Positions 54,115 to 63,496 are shown, numbered from the stretch's first letter. The stretch is 64,000 nt of DNA from Polyangiaceae bacterium (GCA_016719945.1 JADJYE010000033.1:334743-398742); one strand, 5' to 3'. The notes: generated by a model not told the origin, from the sequence alone. Made by a program: numbers and translations.

Positions 54115-54211
54115 GGGCTGGCCAACCTGACCCTGGAGCTCACGCCGCGCGGACCACGTCCTCCCTGCGCTTCCGCCCGAGAGGCCACGAGGCGCTGCCC
54201 CCTGGCTCGTA

Positions 54212-54270
54212 CCCGTTCACCACCCCCACCATTGAATGGGCCATCATGCAATGGTGCGTCGGTGAACGGG
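54212..54270. repeat. Two-step palindrome at the right edge of the cassette block
   Basis: CCCGTTCACC (54212-54221) is the exact complement of GGTGAACGGG (54261-54270), and inside it CACCATTG (54227-54234) pairs with CAATGGTG (54249-54256), leaving a 14-base loop that itself contains ATGGGCCAT. No U tract follows. Could be a terminator for the cassette transcript or a recombination relic at the island boundary. The remaining 54115-54317 holds no gene. Confidence 0.7.
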
Positions 54271-54317
54271 GACCGCGCCGAGGCCTTGAGGACGCGGGAG
54301 ACGACGACGCTCGACGC

Positions 54318-55757
54318 TCAGGGCTCGACAGGCAGCTGTCGCTTCTTGCCCGTCGGCCGCGCCGTCGGCTTCACCTTCAGCTTGGGTGAGGCGCTGGCGG
54401 ACGCGCCGGCCGGCGCGGTCGTCGCGCTCGGCTCGGGCTCGCTGCTCGACGCGGTGGTGGCGGTCGTCGCGCTCGCAGCGCCCGACGCCGGGGTCCCGGG
54501 CGTCGAGGTCAGTTCGTGAGCGACGACGCTGTCGGTGCGCGGGGTCTTCTCGGCGCCGGAGCGCTTGGCGTAGAGCCAGATGGCGAAGCCGAAGGCGGCG
54601 GCGCCGAGGGGGATGAAGATCGCCGCGAGGATGAGGCCGATCCTGTCGCGGCCACGGTCGCGCTCGCGCCCGAGGTCGCGCGAGGCGGGCTCGAGGGTGA
54701 CGCTCGGCTCCATGACCAGGGTCTTCCCGCGCCGCTCGGGCGGGGGCTGCTCGGCCTGCGCGGGGGGCTGGGGGACCGGGGGAGAGGTCACCGCCGGCGC
54801 GGCCGTGGTGAACGCGCGGGGCGCCGAGGGAGCCATGGCGTGGCTCGGTGCGGGCGCGGTCGGCGGCTCGGGGAGGGCCGGAGGCTCGCGCACCGTGGCG
54901 GAGAGGCCGAGATCGGTCTGCGGGAGGAAGTCTTCCAGGGCGCGGAGCAGCTCGCGCACCGACGCGTAGCGCTTCTTGGGGTCCTTCTGGAGCGCGCCCG
55001 CGATCACGTCGTCGAGGCCCAAGGGGATCTGCGGGTTCTTGTGCGACGCCGGGAGGTGCGGCTCGACCGAGATCACCACGGCGAGCGCGCCCGGCGTCTC
55101 CCCCATGAACGGCGGCTCACCCGTGAGCGCCTCGTACAAGATCACGCCGAGCGACCACACGTCGCTCCGCTGATCGACGAGCTTGGTGGAGCGGATCTGC
55201 TCGGGCGACATGTACAGCGGCGAGCCGAAGGACATCTGCGTCGACGTGAGCCGCGCGTCGTTGATCGACTGCACCTTCGAGATGCCGAAGTCGAGGACCT
55301 TCGCGACGCGGCGGTGGCCCTCGGTGGCGAGGAAGATGTTCGGCGGCTTGAGGTCGCGGTGCACGATCCCGAGCTCGTGCGCCTCGATCATGGCGTGGCA
55401 GGCCTGCGCCACGAAGGAGAGGGCCTCGACCACCGGCAGGGCGCCGCGGGTGTCGATCTCGTGCATGAGATCGCAGCCCTCGAGGTACTCCATGACGATG
55501 AAGGGCTGGCCCTGCTCGGTCTCGCCGACGTCGAAGATGCGCGCGGCGTGCGGGCTGCGCAGCGCGGCGGCCGCGCGACCTTCGCGGCGAAAGCGCGTGA
55601 CCGCCTCGGGATCTCGCAGCAGCTCGAGGCGCAGGATCTTGAGCGCGATGATCGCGCCGTCTCGCAGGCGCCGCGCCTGGTACACGTCCCCCATGCCACC
55701 GGAGCCGATGGTGCGGAGGATCTCGAAGCTGCTCGCCACGACGGCGCCAGGGTTCAC
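54318..55757 (-). CDS. Membrane-anchored Ser/Thr protein kinase
   Basis: 479 residues. Hanks-type kinase domain at residues 10-275: GSGGMGDVYQAR (glycine loop), IIALKILRLEL (ATP Lys), HRDLKPPNIFLA (catalytic loop), KVLDFGISKV (metal site), GSPLYMSPEQ (activation end) and SDVWSLGVILYEAL. Then a Pro/Ala linker, one membrane helix IGLILAAIFIPLGAAAFGFAI near residue 380 and an Ala/Ser/Thr-rich extracellular tail ending in basic residues. Typical myxobacterial receptor-like kinase without a sensor domain. A long plus-strand open frame across it is a shadow. Confidence 0.95.
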   Translation of the reverse strand: MNPGAVVASSFEILRTIGSGGMGDVYQARRLRDGAIIALKILRLELLRDPEAVTRFRREGRAAAALRSPHAARIFDVGETEQGQPFIVMEYLEGCDLMHEIDTRGALPVVEALSFVAQACHAMIEAHELGIVHRDLKPPNIFLATEGHRRVAKVLDFGISKVQSINDARLTSTQMSFGSPLYMSPEQIRSTKLVDQRSDVWSLGVILYEALTGEPPFMGETPGALAVVISVEPHLPASHKNPQIPLGLDDVIAGALQKDPKKRYASVRELLRALEDFLPQTDLGLSATVREPPALPEPPTAPAPSHAMAPSAPRAFTTAAPAVTSPPVPQPPAQAEQPPPERRGKTLVMEPSVTLEPASRDLGRERDRGRDRIGLILAAIFIPLGAAAFGFAIWLYAKRSGAEKTPRTDSVVAHELTSTPGTPASGAASATTATTASSSEPEPSATTAPAGASASASPKLKVKPTARPTGKKRQLPVEP

Positions 55758-55800
55758 GAAGCCGACATCCTAGCCTATACCGGCGTCCGCCCGGCCCGTC

Positions 55801-57525
55801 ATGCCCGACGCCCCCCCGCCCCCCAGCTCACGATCGCTCCCGCGCGGCGCCGCCGATGTGGACATCGTCGTGATCGGCGGCGGGGTGAACGGCGTCGGCG
55901 TGGCGCGCGACGCCACGATGCGCGGGCTCAAGGTGGCCCTCTTCGAGCGCAACGATCTCGCGTTCGGCGCGAGCGGCAACTCCAGCGGGATGATCCACGG
56001 CGGCCCCCGCTACCTCACGTACGACCCTGCCGTCACCGAGACGAGCTGCCGGGACTCGGGCCACATCCAGGCGATCGCGCCGCACCTGCTGTTCCGGATC
56101 CCCTTCCTGATGCCGGTCGAGAAGTCGGCGCGCGCGAAGGTGATGCTCACCCTGATGGATGGGTTCTTTCAGGCGTACGACGAGTTCCAGCCGCTCAAGC
56201 GCGGCAAGCCGCACGCGCGCCTCACCGCCGACGAGCTCCACGCGCTCGAGCCGGGCCTGCGCGGGGACCTCGAGGGGGGCATGTCCTTCGACGAGTGGGG
56301 GATCGACGGCGCGCGCCTGTGCACGGCCAACGCCCTCGACGCTCGCGAGCGCGGCGCGAAGATCCACGTCGGCACCACGATCGAGTCGATCGAGCGCAAG
56401 CCCGACAGCGGCGAGGTGGTCGCGGTCCGCTGGCGCGATCTGCGCAACGGGCGCACCGGCCGCATGACGACGACCGCGATCGTCAACGCGACCGGCGCCT
56501 GGGCGCCCATCACCGCGGCGCTCGGCGGGCTCGAGGCCAAGCGCGCGCGCCTCCGCCCGGGCAAGGGCATCCACATCGCGTACGACCGCCGGCTCACGAA
56601 CTACGCCATCGGCGCGACGACGATCGACGGCCGGCAGATCTTCGTCGAGCCCTGGCAGAACATGACCGTGGTCGGGACCACCGACGACGATTTTTACGGG
56701 GACCTCGACGACTGCACCGCGAACAGCGAGGAGGTGCGCTACCTGGTGCAGGGGATCGCGCGGGTCTTCCCCGCGATCCGCTCGGCGCGCGCGATCCACA
56801 CCTGGGCCGGGGTGCGACCCACCCTCTACGCCTACGGCAAGATGGAGGACGCGCTGAGCCGGGAGCACGAGGTCGTCGACCACGCGGCCCACGGCGCGCC
56901 GGGCCTGTACTCGATGATCGGCGGCAAGCTCGCGAGCTACCGCCTGTTCGCCGAGGAGATGACCGACACCCTCGCCACGCAGTTTCGCCTGGGCTCGCCT
57001 TGCTCGACGCACAAGAGCTCGCTGCCCGGAGGCGACGAGGTGGTCGACCCGTTCGCCCTCGCCCAGCGGCTCGAGATCGACGCCGTCGCCGCGCGGCGCC
57101 TGGTCTACCGGCACGGGTCGCGCGCGGCCCTCATCGAGGAGCGGATCCGCGAGCGACCGCGGGAGGCCGCGGTGGTCTGCCCTTGCGAGCCGGTGCTCGA
57201 GGCGGAGGTGCGCCATGCGGTCGCCGAGGAGATGGCCCGCAGCGTCGACGACGTCGCGCGCCGGACGCGCCTCGGCCTCGGCGCGTGCGGGGGCATGCGC
57301 TGCGCCGCGCGTTGTGGCCAGATCGTCGTCGAGGAGCGAGGCCTGCCGCCGCGCTTCGCGCGAGAGATGGCCGCGCGCTTCCTGGTACGGCGGGCGCGCA
57401 CGCGCGCGGTCGCGCTCGGCCCCGAGCAGGCTCGGCAAGAGGCGCTCGCGATCGCGTCGGCCCGCGCCGAGCTGGGCCTGCTCGACGCGAACCTCGACTC
57501 TCAGACCGAGTCGGAGCCGCGATGA
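55801..57525 (+). CDS. glpA: Glycerol-3-phosphate dehydrogenase, GlpA type with BFD-like Fe-S domain
   Basis: 574 residues. FAD-dependent oxidation of sn-glycerol 3-phosphate to dihydroxyacetone phosphate, electrons to quinone. FAD site VVIGGGVNGVGVARDA, then GNSSGMIHGGPRYL, FDEWGIDGARLCTANALDA, NATGAWAP, HTWAGVRPTLYAYG and IGGKLASYRLFAEE. The C-terminal [2Fe-2S] BFD-like domain has VVCPCEPVLE and LGACGGMRCAARC, as in anaerobic GlpA and unlike aerobic GlpD. ATG at 55801; stop overlaps glpB (ATGA). Confidence 0.92.
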   Translation: MPDAPPPPSSRSLPRGAADVDIVVIGGGVNGVGVARDATMRGLKVALFERNDLAFGASGNSSGMIHGGPRYLTYDPAVTETSCRDSGHIQAIAPHLLFRIPFLMPVEKSARAKVMLTLMDGFFQAYDEFQPLKRGKPHARLTADELHALEPGLRGDLEGGMSFDEWGIDGARLCTANALDARERGAKIHVGTTIESIERKPDSGEVVAVRWRDLRNGRTGRMTTTAIVNATGAWAPITAALGGLEAKRARLRPGKGIHIAYDRRLTNYAIGATTIDGRQIFVEPWQNMTVVGTTDDDFYGDLDDCTANSEEVRYLVQGIARVFPAIRSARAIHTWAGVRPTLYAYGKMEDALSREHEVVDHAAHGAPGLYSMIGGKLASYRLFAEEMTDTLATQFRLGSPCSTHKSSLPGGDEVVDPFALAQRLEIDAVAARRLVYRHGSRAALIEERIRERPREAAVVCPCEPVLEAEVRHAVAEEMARSVDDVARRTRLGLGACGGMRCAARCGQIVVEERGLPPRFAREMAARFLVRRARTRAVALGPEQARQEALAIASARAELGLLDANLDSQTESEPR

Positions 57526-58799
57526 GCGCGCCGCGCGTCGTGATCGTGGGCTCGGGCCTCGCAGCGCTGGCCGCCGCGTTCACAGCGTCTCGGGGCGGGG
57601 CCGAGGTGACCCTGGTCAGCGGGGGCGTGGGCGCGAGCGCCCTCTACGCCGGCGCCGTCGACGACGTCCCGTGGGACGAGCTCGAGCGCTCCGCCGAGAT
57701 CAGCGGCGCTGCCCTCGAGGCTCGGCCGCTCCCCGCCGAGCTCAGCGCGTTCGCCGAGGCGCTCGACCTGTGGCGCGTCGCCGAGGACGGCGCCCCGCCT
57801 CCGCGCCTGGTGACGACCGCAGGCATCACGCGGTCGGCGCAGGCGCACGATCGCGCGCTGCTCGACCTGGGCACCTGCCGCGGGCGGACCGTGCTCGTGC
57901 CGCGCGCCGAGCGCGCCGGGTGGGACGCCGACTCGCTGGTGCGCTGCCTGCGTGGCGCGGTCAGCCCGGCCGACGAGGTCGATCTCGCGGCGATCGGGGC
58001 GCCGGTGCTTCGGTTCGACGAAGAGCGCGACATCGTCGACGTCGACCTGGCAGCGCGCCACGACGACGACGCGCGGCTCGCCTGGCTCGCCTCGACCTTG
58101 GCGGCCGAGATCGAGCGATGGGGCCGCGCGTCGGTCGCGCTCCTCCTTGGGCCGTGGCTCGGGGCGTCGCGCTATCGCGCCGACGCCCTGTCCGCGCGCC
58201 TCGGCGTGCCGGTCGGCGAGGCGCTCAGCGCGACCTCGGGCACCGCTGGCGCCCGCTTCGAGCGCGCGCGCGACGCCCTGCTCGACAAGCTCGGCGCGCG
58301 CGTAGTGGCCGGGTGGGTCACGCGCGTCGAGGGCGGCGCGGCGAAGCCTCGGGTGGTCCTGCGCGCCGGCGAGCCGCTCGCGTGCGACGTCGTGGTCTTG
58401 GCGACCGGCGGGCTGATCGGGGGCGGTGTTCGCTACGCCCCGCCCGAATACGGCGCGCCGGCGGAGGGCGCCAAGGCCGTGAGGCCGCCGCTGACGTTGA
58501 GCCCAGAGGTCGCGGGCGCGCACCTCTCGTTCGGGGGTGACCACGGCCCCGCGTCGTCCACGCAGGGGCCGGTTCTCGATGAGAGGGCCTGGCCACGAGG
58601 CCCCGAAGACGGCGCGCTCGAGCGCTGCGGCGTTTGGGTCGACGAGCGAGGGCACCTCGCGAAGAAGGTGCTCGCTGCGGGCGACGTCGTCTTCGGCGGC
58701 AGACGCACCGTGCTAAGGGCAGTAGCCTCCGGCCTCGCAGCCGGGCGAGCCGCCGCTGCGCTCGATCGACCCGAGTCGCCCGCCGAGCGGGCCCCCTAG
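57522..58799 (+). CDS. glpB: Glycerol-3-phosphate dehydrogenase subunit GlpB
   Basis: 425 residues, starting in the ATGA overlap with glpA. FAD-binding VVIVGSGLAALAAAFTAS, GGAEVTLVSGG, a central substrate region, and late GVWVDERGHLAKKVLAAGDVVFGGRRT with VLRAVASGLAAGRAAA typical of the GlpB family. In the enteric system GlpA, GlpB and the membrane Fe-S subunit GlpC form one enzyme; no glpC follows here. The very long upstream extension of this frame is a shadow. Confidence 0.85.
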   Translation: MSAPRVVIVGSGLAALAAAFTASRGGAEVTLVSGGVGASALYAGAVDDVPWDELERSAEISGAALEARPLPAELSAFAEALDLWRVAEDGAPPPRLVTTAGITRSAQAHDRALLDLGTCRGRTVLVPRAERAGWDADSLVRCLRGAVSPADEVDLAAIGAPVLRFDEERDIVDVDLAARHDDDARLAWLASTLAAEIERWGRASVALLLGPWLGASRYRADALSARLGVPVGEALSATSGTAGARFERARDALLDKLGARVVAGWVTRVEGGAAKPRVVLRAGEPLACDVVVLATGGLIGGGVRYAPPEYGAPAEGAKAVRPPLTLSPEVAGAHLSFGGDHGPASSTQGPVLDERAWPRGPEDGALERCGVWVDERGHLAKKVLAAGDVVFGGRRTVLRAVASGLAAGRAAAALDRPESPAERAP

Positions 58800-58818
58800 C
58801 CACGCACCCGCGAAACCC

Positions 58819-59865
58819 ATGCCGTCTCTTCCCCGCCTCCGCCTCCGTCTCCCCCTCGTCGCCTGCTTGCTGCTCGGCGCCGCGGCGTGCGCTCCGCCGG
58901 CTCCGAGGGCGATGGTCGCCGACGGCCGGATCGCGGTCCAACAGGGCATCCGCAAGTCGCTACACCTGATCGACGCAGGGACCGGCGCCGCCGTGTCGCT
59001 GCCGGCCGGGGGCTGGTCGGACGCGCCCGCCGCGAAGAAGGGGCTCGTCTTCACGCACGGCGCTGGCGGTCTCGTCGCGCGAGACCTCACCACCGGTGAG
59101 GTGAAATGGCGGGTGCTGATGAAGATGAGCTACCTCGCGCGCGTCGTCCCGACGCAGAAGGTCGTCTTCGTCCCCTACTTCGCGCACGTCGATCTCCTGG
59201 GGGGGACCGAGACTGGCTGGGTCGCGCTCGACGTCGAGAAGGGCCAGCGCGTGTACGAGGTCCGCGCCGATCGCTTCGCGCCTCTCGCCGCGAACGACGA
59301 CGTCGTCGTCACGATCGAGAACGGTGAGCTCGTCGGGTACTCCGTCAGCGACGGGAAAGAGCGCTGGCGGTCGACCGTCAAGGCGAGCGGGCCGCTCACC
59401 ATCGAGGACAACCGCGTGTACGCGCGCTCGGAGGACCAGCTCGCGATCTTCACCGCCGCCTCGGGCGCGCTGCAGCGGCGGGTCGACCTCGGCGGCACCG
59501 ACGCGTTCCGCTGGTTTCGCACGCCGTTCGTGGTGAAGGGCAACACCATCGCGTGGATCGACTCGAGCGTGCTCAGCGTCGCCGACGCGACCACCGGCAA
59601 GCCGCTGTGGAAGCGCGAGGGCGTCGAAGACCTGGCCATCGCGTCCGGCCTGGTCATCGCCTCTCGCGACGATCAGCTCGAGGGCCTCGATCTCGCCACC
59701 GGCGCCTCCAAATGGAAGGTCGCGATCAACCACGACTCGGCGAGCCTCTCTGCGGGCGGCGACGTGATCGTCGCGCGCGTCGAGACGGATGAGGTCGCGG
59801 TGCTCGACGCGGCGACCGGCAAGCAGCGCTTCGTGTTCGATCTCGAGACCGGCAAGAAGCGCTGA
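58819..59865 (+). CDS. PQQ-propeller lipoprotein (BamB-like)
   Basis: 348 residues. Signal peptide LPLVACLLLGAAAC with lipobox. Repeated beta-propeller blades with the W/DxxTGxxxW pattern: LIDAGTGAAVSLPAGGW, ARDLTTGEVKWRVLM, GWVALDVEKGQRVYE, GYSVSDGKERWRSTV, SVADATTGKPLWKREG, GLDLATGASKWKVAI, VLDAATGKQRFVFDL. An outer-membrane or periplasmic scaffold; BamB is the best-known relative but assignment is not firm. Nineteen bases after glpB, so possibly co-transcribed. Confidence 0.83.
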   Translation: MPSLPRLRLRLPLVACLLLGAAACAPPAPRAMVADGRIAVQQGIRKSLHLIDAGTGAAVSLPAGGWSDAPAAKKGLVFTHGAGGLVARDLTTGEVKWRVLMKMSYLARVVPTQKVVFVPYFAHVDLLGGTETGWVALDVEKGQRVYEVRADRFAPLAANDDVVVTIENGELVGYSVSDGKERWRSTVKASGPLTIEDNRVYARSEDQLAIFTAASGALQRRVDLGGTDAFRWFRTPFVVKGNTIAWIDSSVLSVADATTGKPLWKREGVEDLAIASGLVIASRDDQLEGLDLATGASKWKVAINHDSASLSAGGDVIVARVETDEVAVLDAATGKQRFVFDLETGKKR

Positions 59866-59900
59866 CAAGTCTCCTGGATCTGGGACCTCTCCAACAGAGG

Positions 59901-61565
59901 TGGGTGCAGATCCCACTGTGCATCCAATGGTTTCATGATCACTACGCGGCTTTCTTGAGCACGGCGTCATGCGTCCGGGTCGGTACAGGTTGAGCCGCGA
60001 GACGCACCCGACGGGCACCGAGGAATTGCTCGAAGTCACCCCAGAGGCCATTGATGAGGACGCAGCGGAGCTGGAGGACGGCCTCGGCGCGATCGCGACT
60101 CCACCGCATGCCGGGGCCGTCGAGCCGGACACCGACGAGGTGACGTACCGCCCCTCGATGATTCCGCTGGAGATGTCGAGGTCCTGTCGGCGCAAGCGCG
60201 AGTACTCCAGCCGAGCGGCGTTCTTGCGGAGGTGCGCCGCGACCTCGGCGAGCACTTCTCGCCGGTACTTGTTGCCGGGGCCGGTGACGGGGGTCGCTTC
60301 GAGCGCTGCCTCGATGACCGCGGCGACCTCAGCGTGCTTGCCATGCCGAAGGCTGCGCTTCTGCTCGGCGACCCACGCCTCAAGGTGCTGGCGCTCGCGC
60401 CGAGTGCCGCGGCAGATCGCCTTGCCGGCTTTCCAGAGCTTCTCGACGACGTGGAACCAATCGAGACAGACGTCGGCGTCGGGGAAGAACTCCTGCTGCA
60501 GCGACCAGAGAACCTCGGCGCCGTCCGCGATGAACAACACCTTCTTGAACTTCTTGGTCCCGTAGCCTCGCCGCCGCGCCTCGGCGTGGATCCATTCGAA
60601 GAGCGCGCGATAGCTCACGAACGTCGCGTACGTCCGCTTGTTCGCCGGGCCCTCCAAGCGACCGTCGGCTGCTCGTCGCAGCGTGTAGAGCACGCCGACG
60701 GCAGCCATCTTGGCGTTCTTCGACTTCTTCCCCGGTCCGCGCCGCTTGCGGGGATGCTCCTGCCGCTTCTTGCGTCGCGCATGCCGACGGTTCACGTCGC
60801 GAGTCCCGTGCGGAACGGCGCGACGCGCGTACTCGCGGCTGGAGATCGCCGGCGCACCCTTGCCGTCGACCGTGTTCACGAGGACCTCACCGTCTTCGTC
60901 GGGCGGGGCGCTTGCTCCAGGAACGGCCGCGCCTGCGCGCCGACGGCGTCCACGATCCTCAGCACCGATCGCGAGCTGGGCGCCCACGCGAGCAGGCTCT
61001 TCATCAACTCCCGGGACGCCGCGAACGCCATCAGGGCGGTGAGCCGCGCCACCAGCGTCACCACGGGCAACGTGAAGCCGCCTGCCAGCCCGACCTCACG
61101 ATCGAAGGGTAGGTCTCGCGACGCCCGCGGTGCGCCGACCAGCCGACCGACCGGACGCGCCACCGCGACCTTCCCGAAACGCGTTCCAATCTCGACGCCC
61201 TCCGCCCCCACGATCTCGTAGCGGCGGTCCGCGTGCGAGTACCGCTTGCCCGTCATCCACGCCGACGCACGCTGGTCGAAGTACGCCCCATCAGAAGCTG
61301 CCCCAGCGCCAGCAGACCGGCCCACGCCGCCCCCTCCGCCTCCTCTGCGCTGGTCGCGCGCTCGACGGTACGTCGGACCTCACGGACTCGACGGTCGACT
61401 TCGTCCCACGATTGCTGGATACTCGCCATTGGGGTCGCTCCCTGGTGATGGTTGTCGCTTCGCAACCGCGATTATCATCAGGACGAGCGTCCCCGCCTAT
61501 CCGCTTCACCCCCGAATCAGGCCAATTCTGCGACCAACATGCGTGCACACTGGGACCTGCACCCA
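59901..61565 (-). mobile_element. Complete ISKra4-family insertion sequence
   Basis: 1665 bp. Terminal inverted repeats of 22 bp, 59901-59922 and 61544-61565, matching at 20 of 22 positions (TGGGTGCAGATCCCACTGTG versus TGGGTGCAGGTCCCAGTGTG, then CA in both). Immediately outside lies ACAGAGG on both sides (59894-59900 and 61566-61572), a perfect 7-bp target-site duplication. It contains one transposase gene (minus strand). Both ends and the duplication intact point to a fairly recent insertion. Confidence 0.88.
59942..61429 (-). CDS. ISKra4-family transposase, frame interrupted three times
   Basis: About 496 residues from ATG at 61429 (MASIQQSWDEVDRRVREV). DDE transposase blocks: YFDQRASAWMTGKRYSHADR, LFIADGAEVLWSLQQEFFP (first Asp), VCLDWFHVVEKLWKAGKAI (second Asp), SSGIIEG then VRHLVGVRLDGPGMRWSRDRA (Glu block), ending THDAVLKKAA. 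Frame changes are needed at about 61290 (ATGGGGCG should have one more G), 60895 (GCGCCCCGCCC one more C) and 60145 (GAGGGGCGG one more G). Adding one base at each gives a single open frame with the usual ISKra4 ending. Stop at 59942. Confidence 0.88.
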
Positions 61566-61648
61566 ACAGAGGTTGCGAGCGCGACGCGTCACCCCGCGAC
61601 CGTCGACGCGGCGTTGGGCGGGGGGTGTGCTCCGGCTTGGGGGTTGCA

Positions 61649-61697
61649 GGCGACAGCGAGGGCACCCCTTGGCGCAAGGTTCCCGCTAGCTGTCGCC
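61649..61697. repeat. 49-bp palindromic repeat, copy 1
   Basis: Outer arms GGCGACAGC (61649-61657) and GCTGTCGCC (61689-61697); inner arms CCTTG and CAAGG around GCG. Upstream GTTGCA and downstream GTCTGGTGCC are partly shared with copy 2. Confidence 0.85.
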
Positions 61698-61785
61698 GTC
61701 TGGTGCCATGACGTGCAACGATTGGCCGCAAACCCTCGCGATTCGCGCGCTTTCTGGGGCTGCCACCCATCCCGCCGCGACTGCC

Positions 61786-61834
61786 GGCGACAGCGAGGGC
61801 ACCCCTTGGCGCAAGGTCCCCGCTAGCTGTCGCC
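61786..61834. repeat. 49-bp palindromic repeat, copy 2
   Basis: Arms GGCGACAGC (61786-61794) and GCTGTCGCC (61826-61834), inner CCTTG/CAAGG. Nearly identical to copy 1 (one base differs within the 49), including the 10 bases that follow. Confidence 0.85.
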
Positions 61835-62082
61835 GTCTGGTGCCGCGCGAAGGTGTTGGAGTCTGAGCGGGGAAGTGCGGCTGCAAGACCTCAGGAGTCG
61901 AGAGGCTCGACAGAAACCCTGTCCACGGGAGAGGCTGGAGGCCGACTTAGTCCCCTGGAACCATCGATGCTTGAAGAATTCGAGCCGCCTCTGACGGGGC
62001 GAAGGCGACCCGAATTCTTGGGCAACGCGTGGGTCTGTTCCGAAGGGGACCTCATTGTCTGCGTGGCCACGGACCAGGGGAG

Positions 62083-63206
62083 ATGAAGATGATCGGCGAG
62101 CCGAGGGTTGTGCGGGGCGTGGTGGTGAGGCTGTTGACGGCGGGGCTCTTCGCCGCGGCCGGGTCGGGCTGCGGGGACGACAGCTGCCCCGACGACTACG
62201 AGTGCACGCCGGCGGACGGCGGCGGAGGGCAGGGGAACGGCGGCGGGGGGCCGGGCGGTGGCGGCGAGGGCGGCGAGGGCGGGGGCATCGCCGCCGACTG
62301 CACCCCCTCCGAAGGCGCCGCCGTGGGCGGCTCGTGCGGCGTGTTCGTGCAAGCCGGGGCGGCGGGGGGCGACGGCAGCCAGGCGACTCCGTATGGGAGC
62401 CTGGTGGAGGCCTTGCAAAACGAGCCGAGCGCGGCGCGGATCTACGTGTGCGGCGGCGACACGTTCGAGGGCAGCGTGGAGGTGGCGCGGGCACGTCGCT
62501 GTTCGGCGGTTTTGCGTGCGAGGGCTGGACGTACAGCGCAGAGGGGCCACGCCCGCTGATCCTGGGGGACGCCGACGTGCCGGCGATGCGCATCACGGGG
62601 ACGGGCAGCTCGCGGGTGATGTCGCTGGACCTCGAAGCGCCGAGCGCCGAGGCGGCCGGGGCGAGCAGCCTGGGGCTCTTGGTGAGCGAGGCGACGGTGG
62701 AGCTCGAGGCGGTGGCGATCACGGCGGGCGATGGCGCGGCGGGCGCGCCGCCGGCGCAGGTGGAGCAGCTGGCGCGGGCCCAGGGCGGGATGACGGGGGC
62801 CGTGGCGGGCACGGTTGGCAGTAGCCTGGGCATCGTGTCGCTCAACGCCACGCTGACGCTGGGCGACGGGGTGACGGTGACGGGCAGCGGCGGCGCCGGT
62901 GGCGCGGGTGGGATGGGGCAGTTGGGACAGCTGGGCGGTTTTGAGGGTGACGGCGGTGCAGCGGGCGGCACCGTTGTGGATGCTTGTGATGGCGGGTCCG
63001 GCGGCGCCGGCGGCCACGGGGGCAATGGCGGCGGCGGGCGGGGCGGGCACGCGGTCGGGATCGCCTACGTGGGCGCGGAGCCCGCGGGCGGGACGGTGGA
63101 CGTGGGCGGGTCGAGCGAGGGCGTCGGCGGACCCGGCGGAGACAATGGGCTCGAGCCCGGCGGAGCGGGCGCCGACGGGGTCGTCGAGGAGCGGCTCGAG
63201 CTGTAG
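62083..63206 (+). CDS. Gly-rich beta-helix-type lipoprotein (frame-interrupted)
   Basis: About 374 residues from ATG at 62083, with GGGGAG just before it. Signal peptide LLTAGLFAAAGSGC with lipobox, a Gly-rich spacer (DGGGGQGNGGGGPGGGG), then CGVFVQAGAAGGDGSQATPYGSLVEALQ, the DUF1565-like entry of a right-handed beta-helix. The frame changes near 62490 (EVA / GTSLFGGFACEGW), and the rest has helix rungs (MRITGTGSSRVMSLDLEAP, LGLLVSEATVELEAVAITAG) and PE_PGRS-like Gly repeats. Secreted surface protein of a type plentiful in Polyangiales. Confidence 0.75.
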
Positions 63207-63359
63207 TCGACGCGCCCCCGGGGCGCCCCCCGCGGAGAGGGCCCGCAGGCAGGGCCCCGGGGCGCAGGAAGTTACCAAAACACCAGTTATGCGCAGTGCG
63301 CCCGAGCGGGCGGCGAGGTCGGCTCGCCTGGCCGTGCGCGGTGACCGATCGGCGCTGCC

Positions 63360-63408
63360 GGCGACAGCGAGGCCCACCCTGGCCGCCAGGGTCCGCCGAG
63401 CTGTCGCC
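63360..63408. repeat. 49-bp palindromic repeat, copy 3
   Basis: Arms GGCGACAGC (63360-63368) and GCTGTCGCC (63400-63408); the outer stem extends by CC/GG. Inner arms here are ACCCTGG and CCAGGGT around CCG, in place of CCTTG/CAAGG, keeping the pairing. Preceded by GTGACCGATCGGCG, as is copy 4. Confidence 0.85.
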
Positions 63409-63496
63409 GGAGCGAGCGATTGCGCCGGACGGGACCGCCTTCAGCTCCGCGAATCGGTCGCTTTCGGGCCGTCCTCCGTGACCGATCGGCGCCGCC

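Larger units (their letters stand above)
61566..62082. other. Intergenic region with dispersed palindromes
   Basis: About 515 bases without a supported gene. It holds two copies of the 49-bp palindrome (listed separately) and, at 61974-62019, AAGAATTCG pairing with CGAATTCTT across a 28-base loop about 65 bases before the lipoprotein ATG, possibly regulatory. Confidence 0.6.

Noticed and set aside
54119..54220. A complete third attC site after the last cassette
   Set aside because: Only a left-arm-like half (GGCCAAC...GAGCTCACG) is seen; the GTTCACC at 54215 does not give a credible right arm.
54516..58799. A 1427-codon open frame on the plus strand across the kinase and glpA genes
   Set aside because: Its first three quarters lie antisense to the kinase or out of frame in glpA and are Arg/His-rich with no motif; only the glpB end is real. 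High GC makes long shadow frames common.
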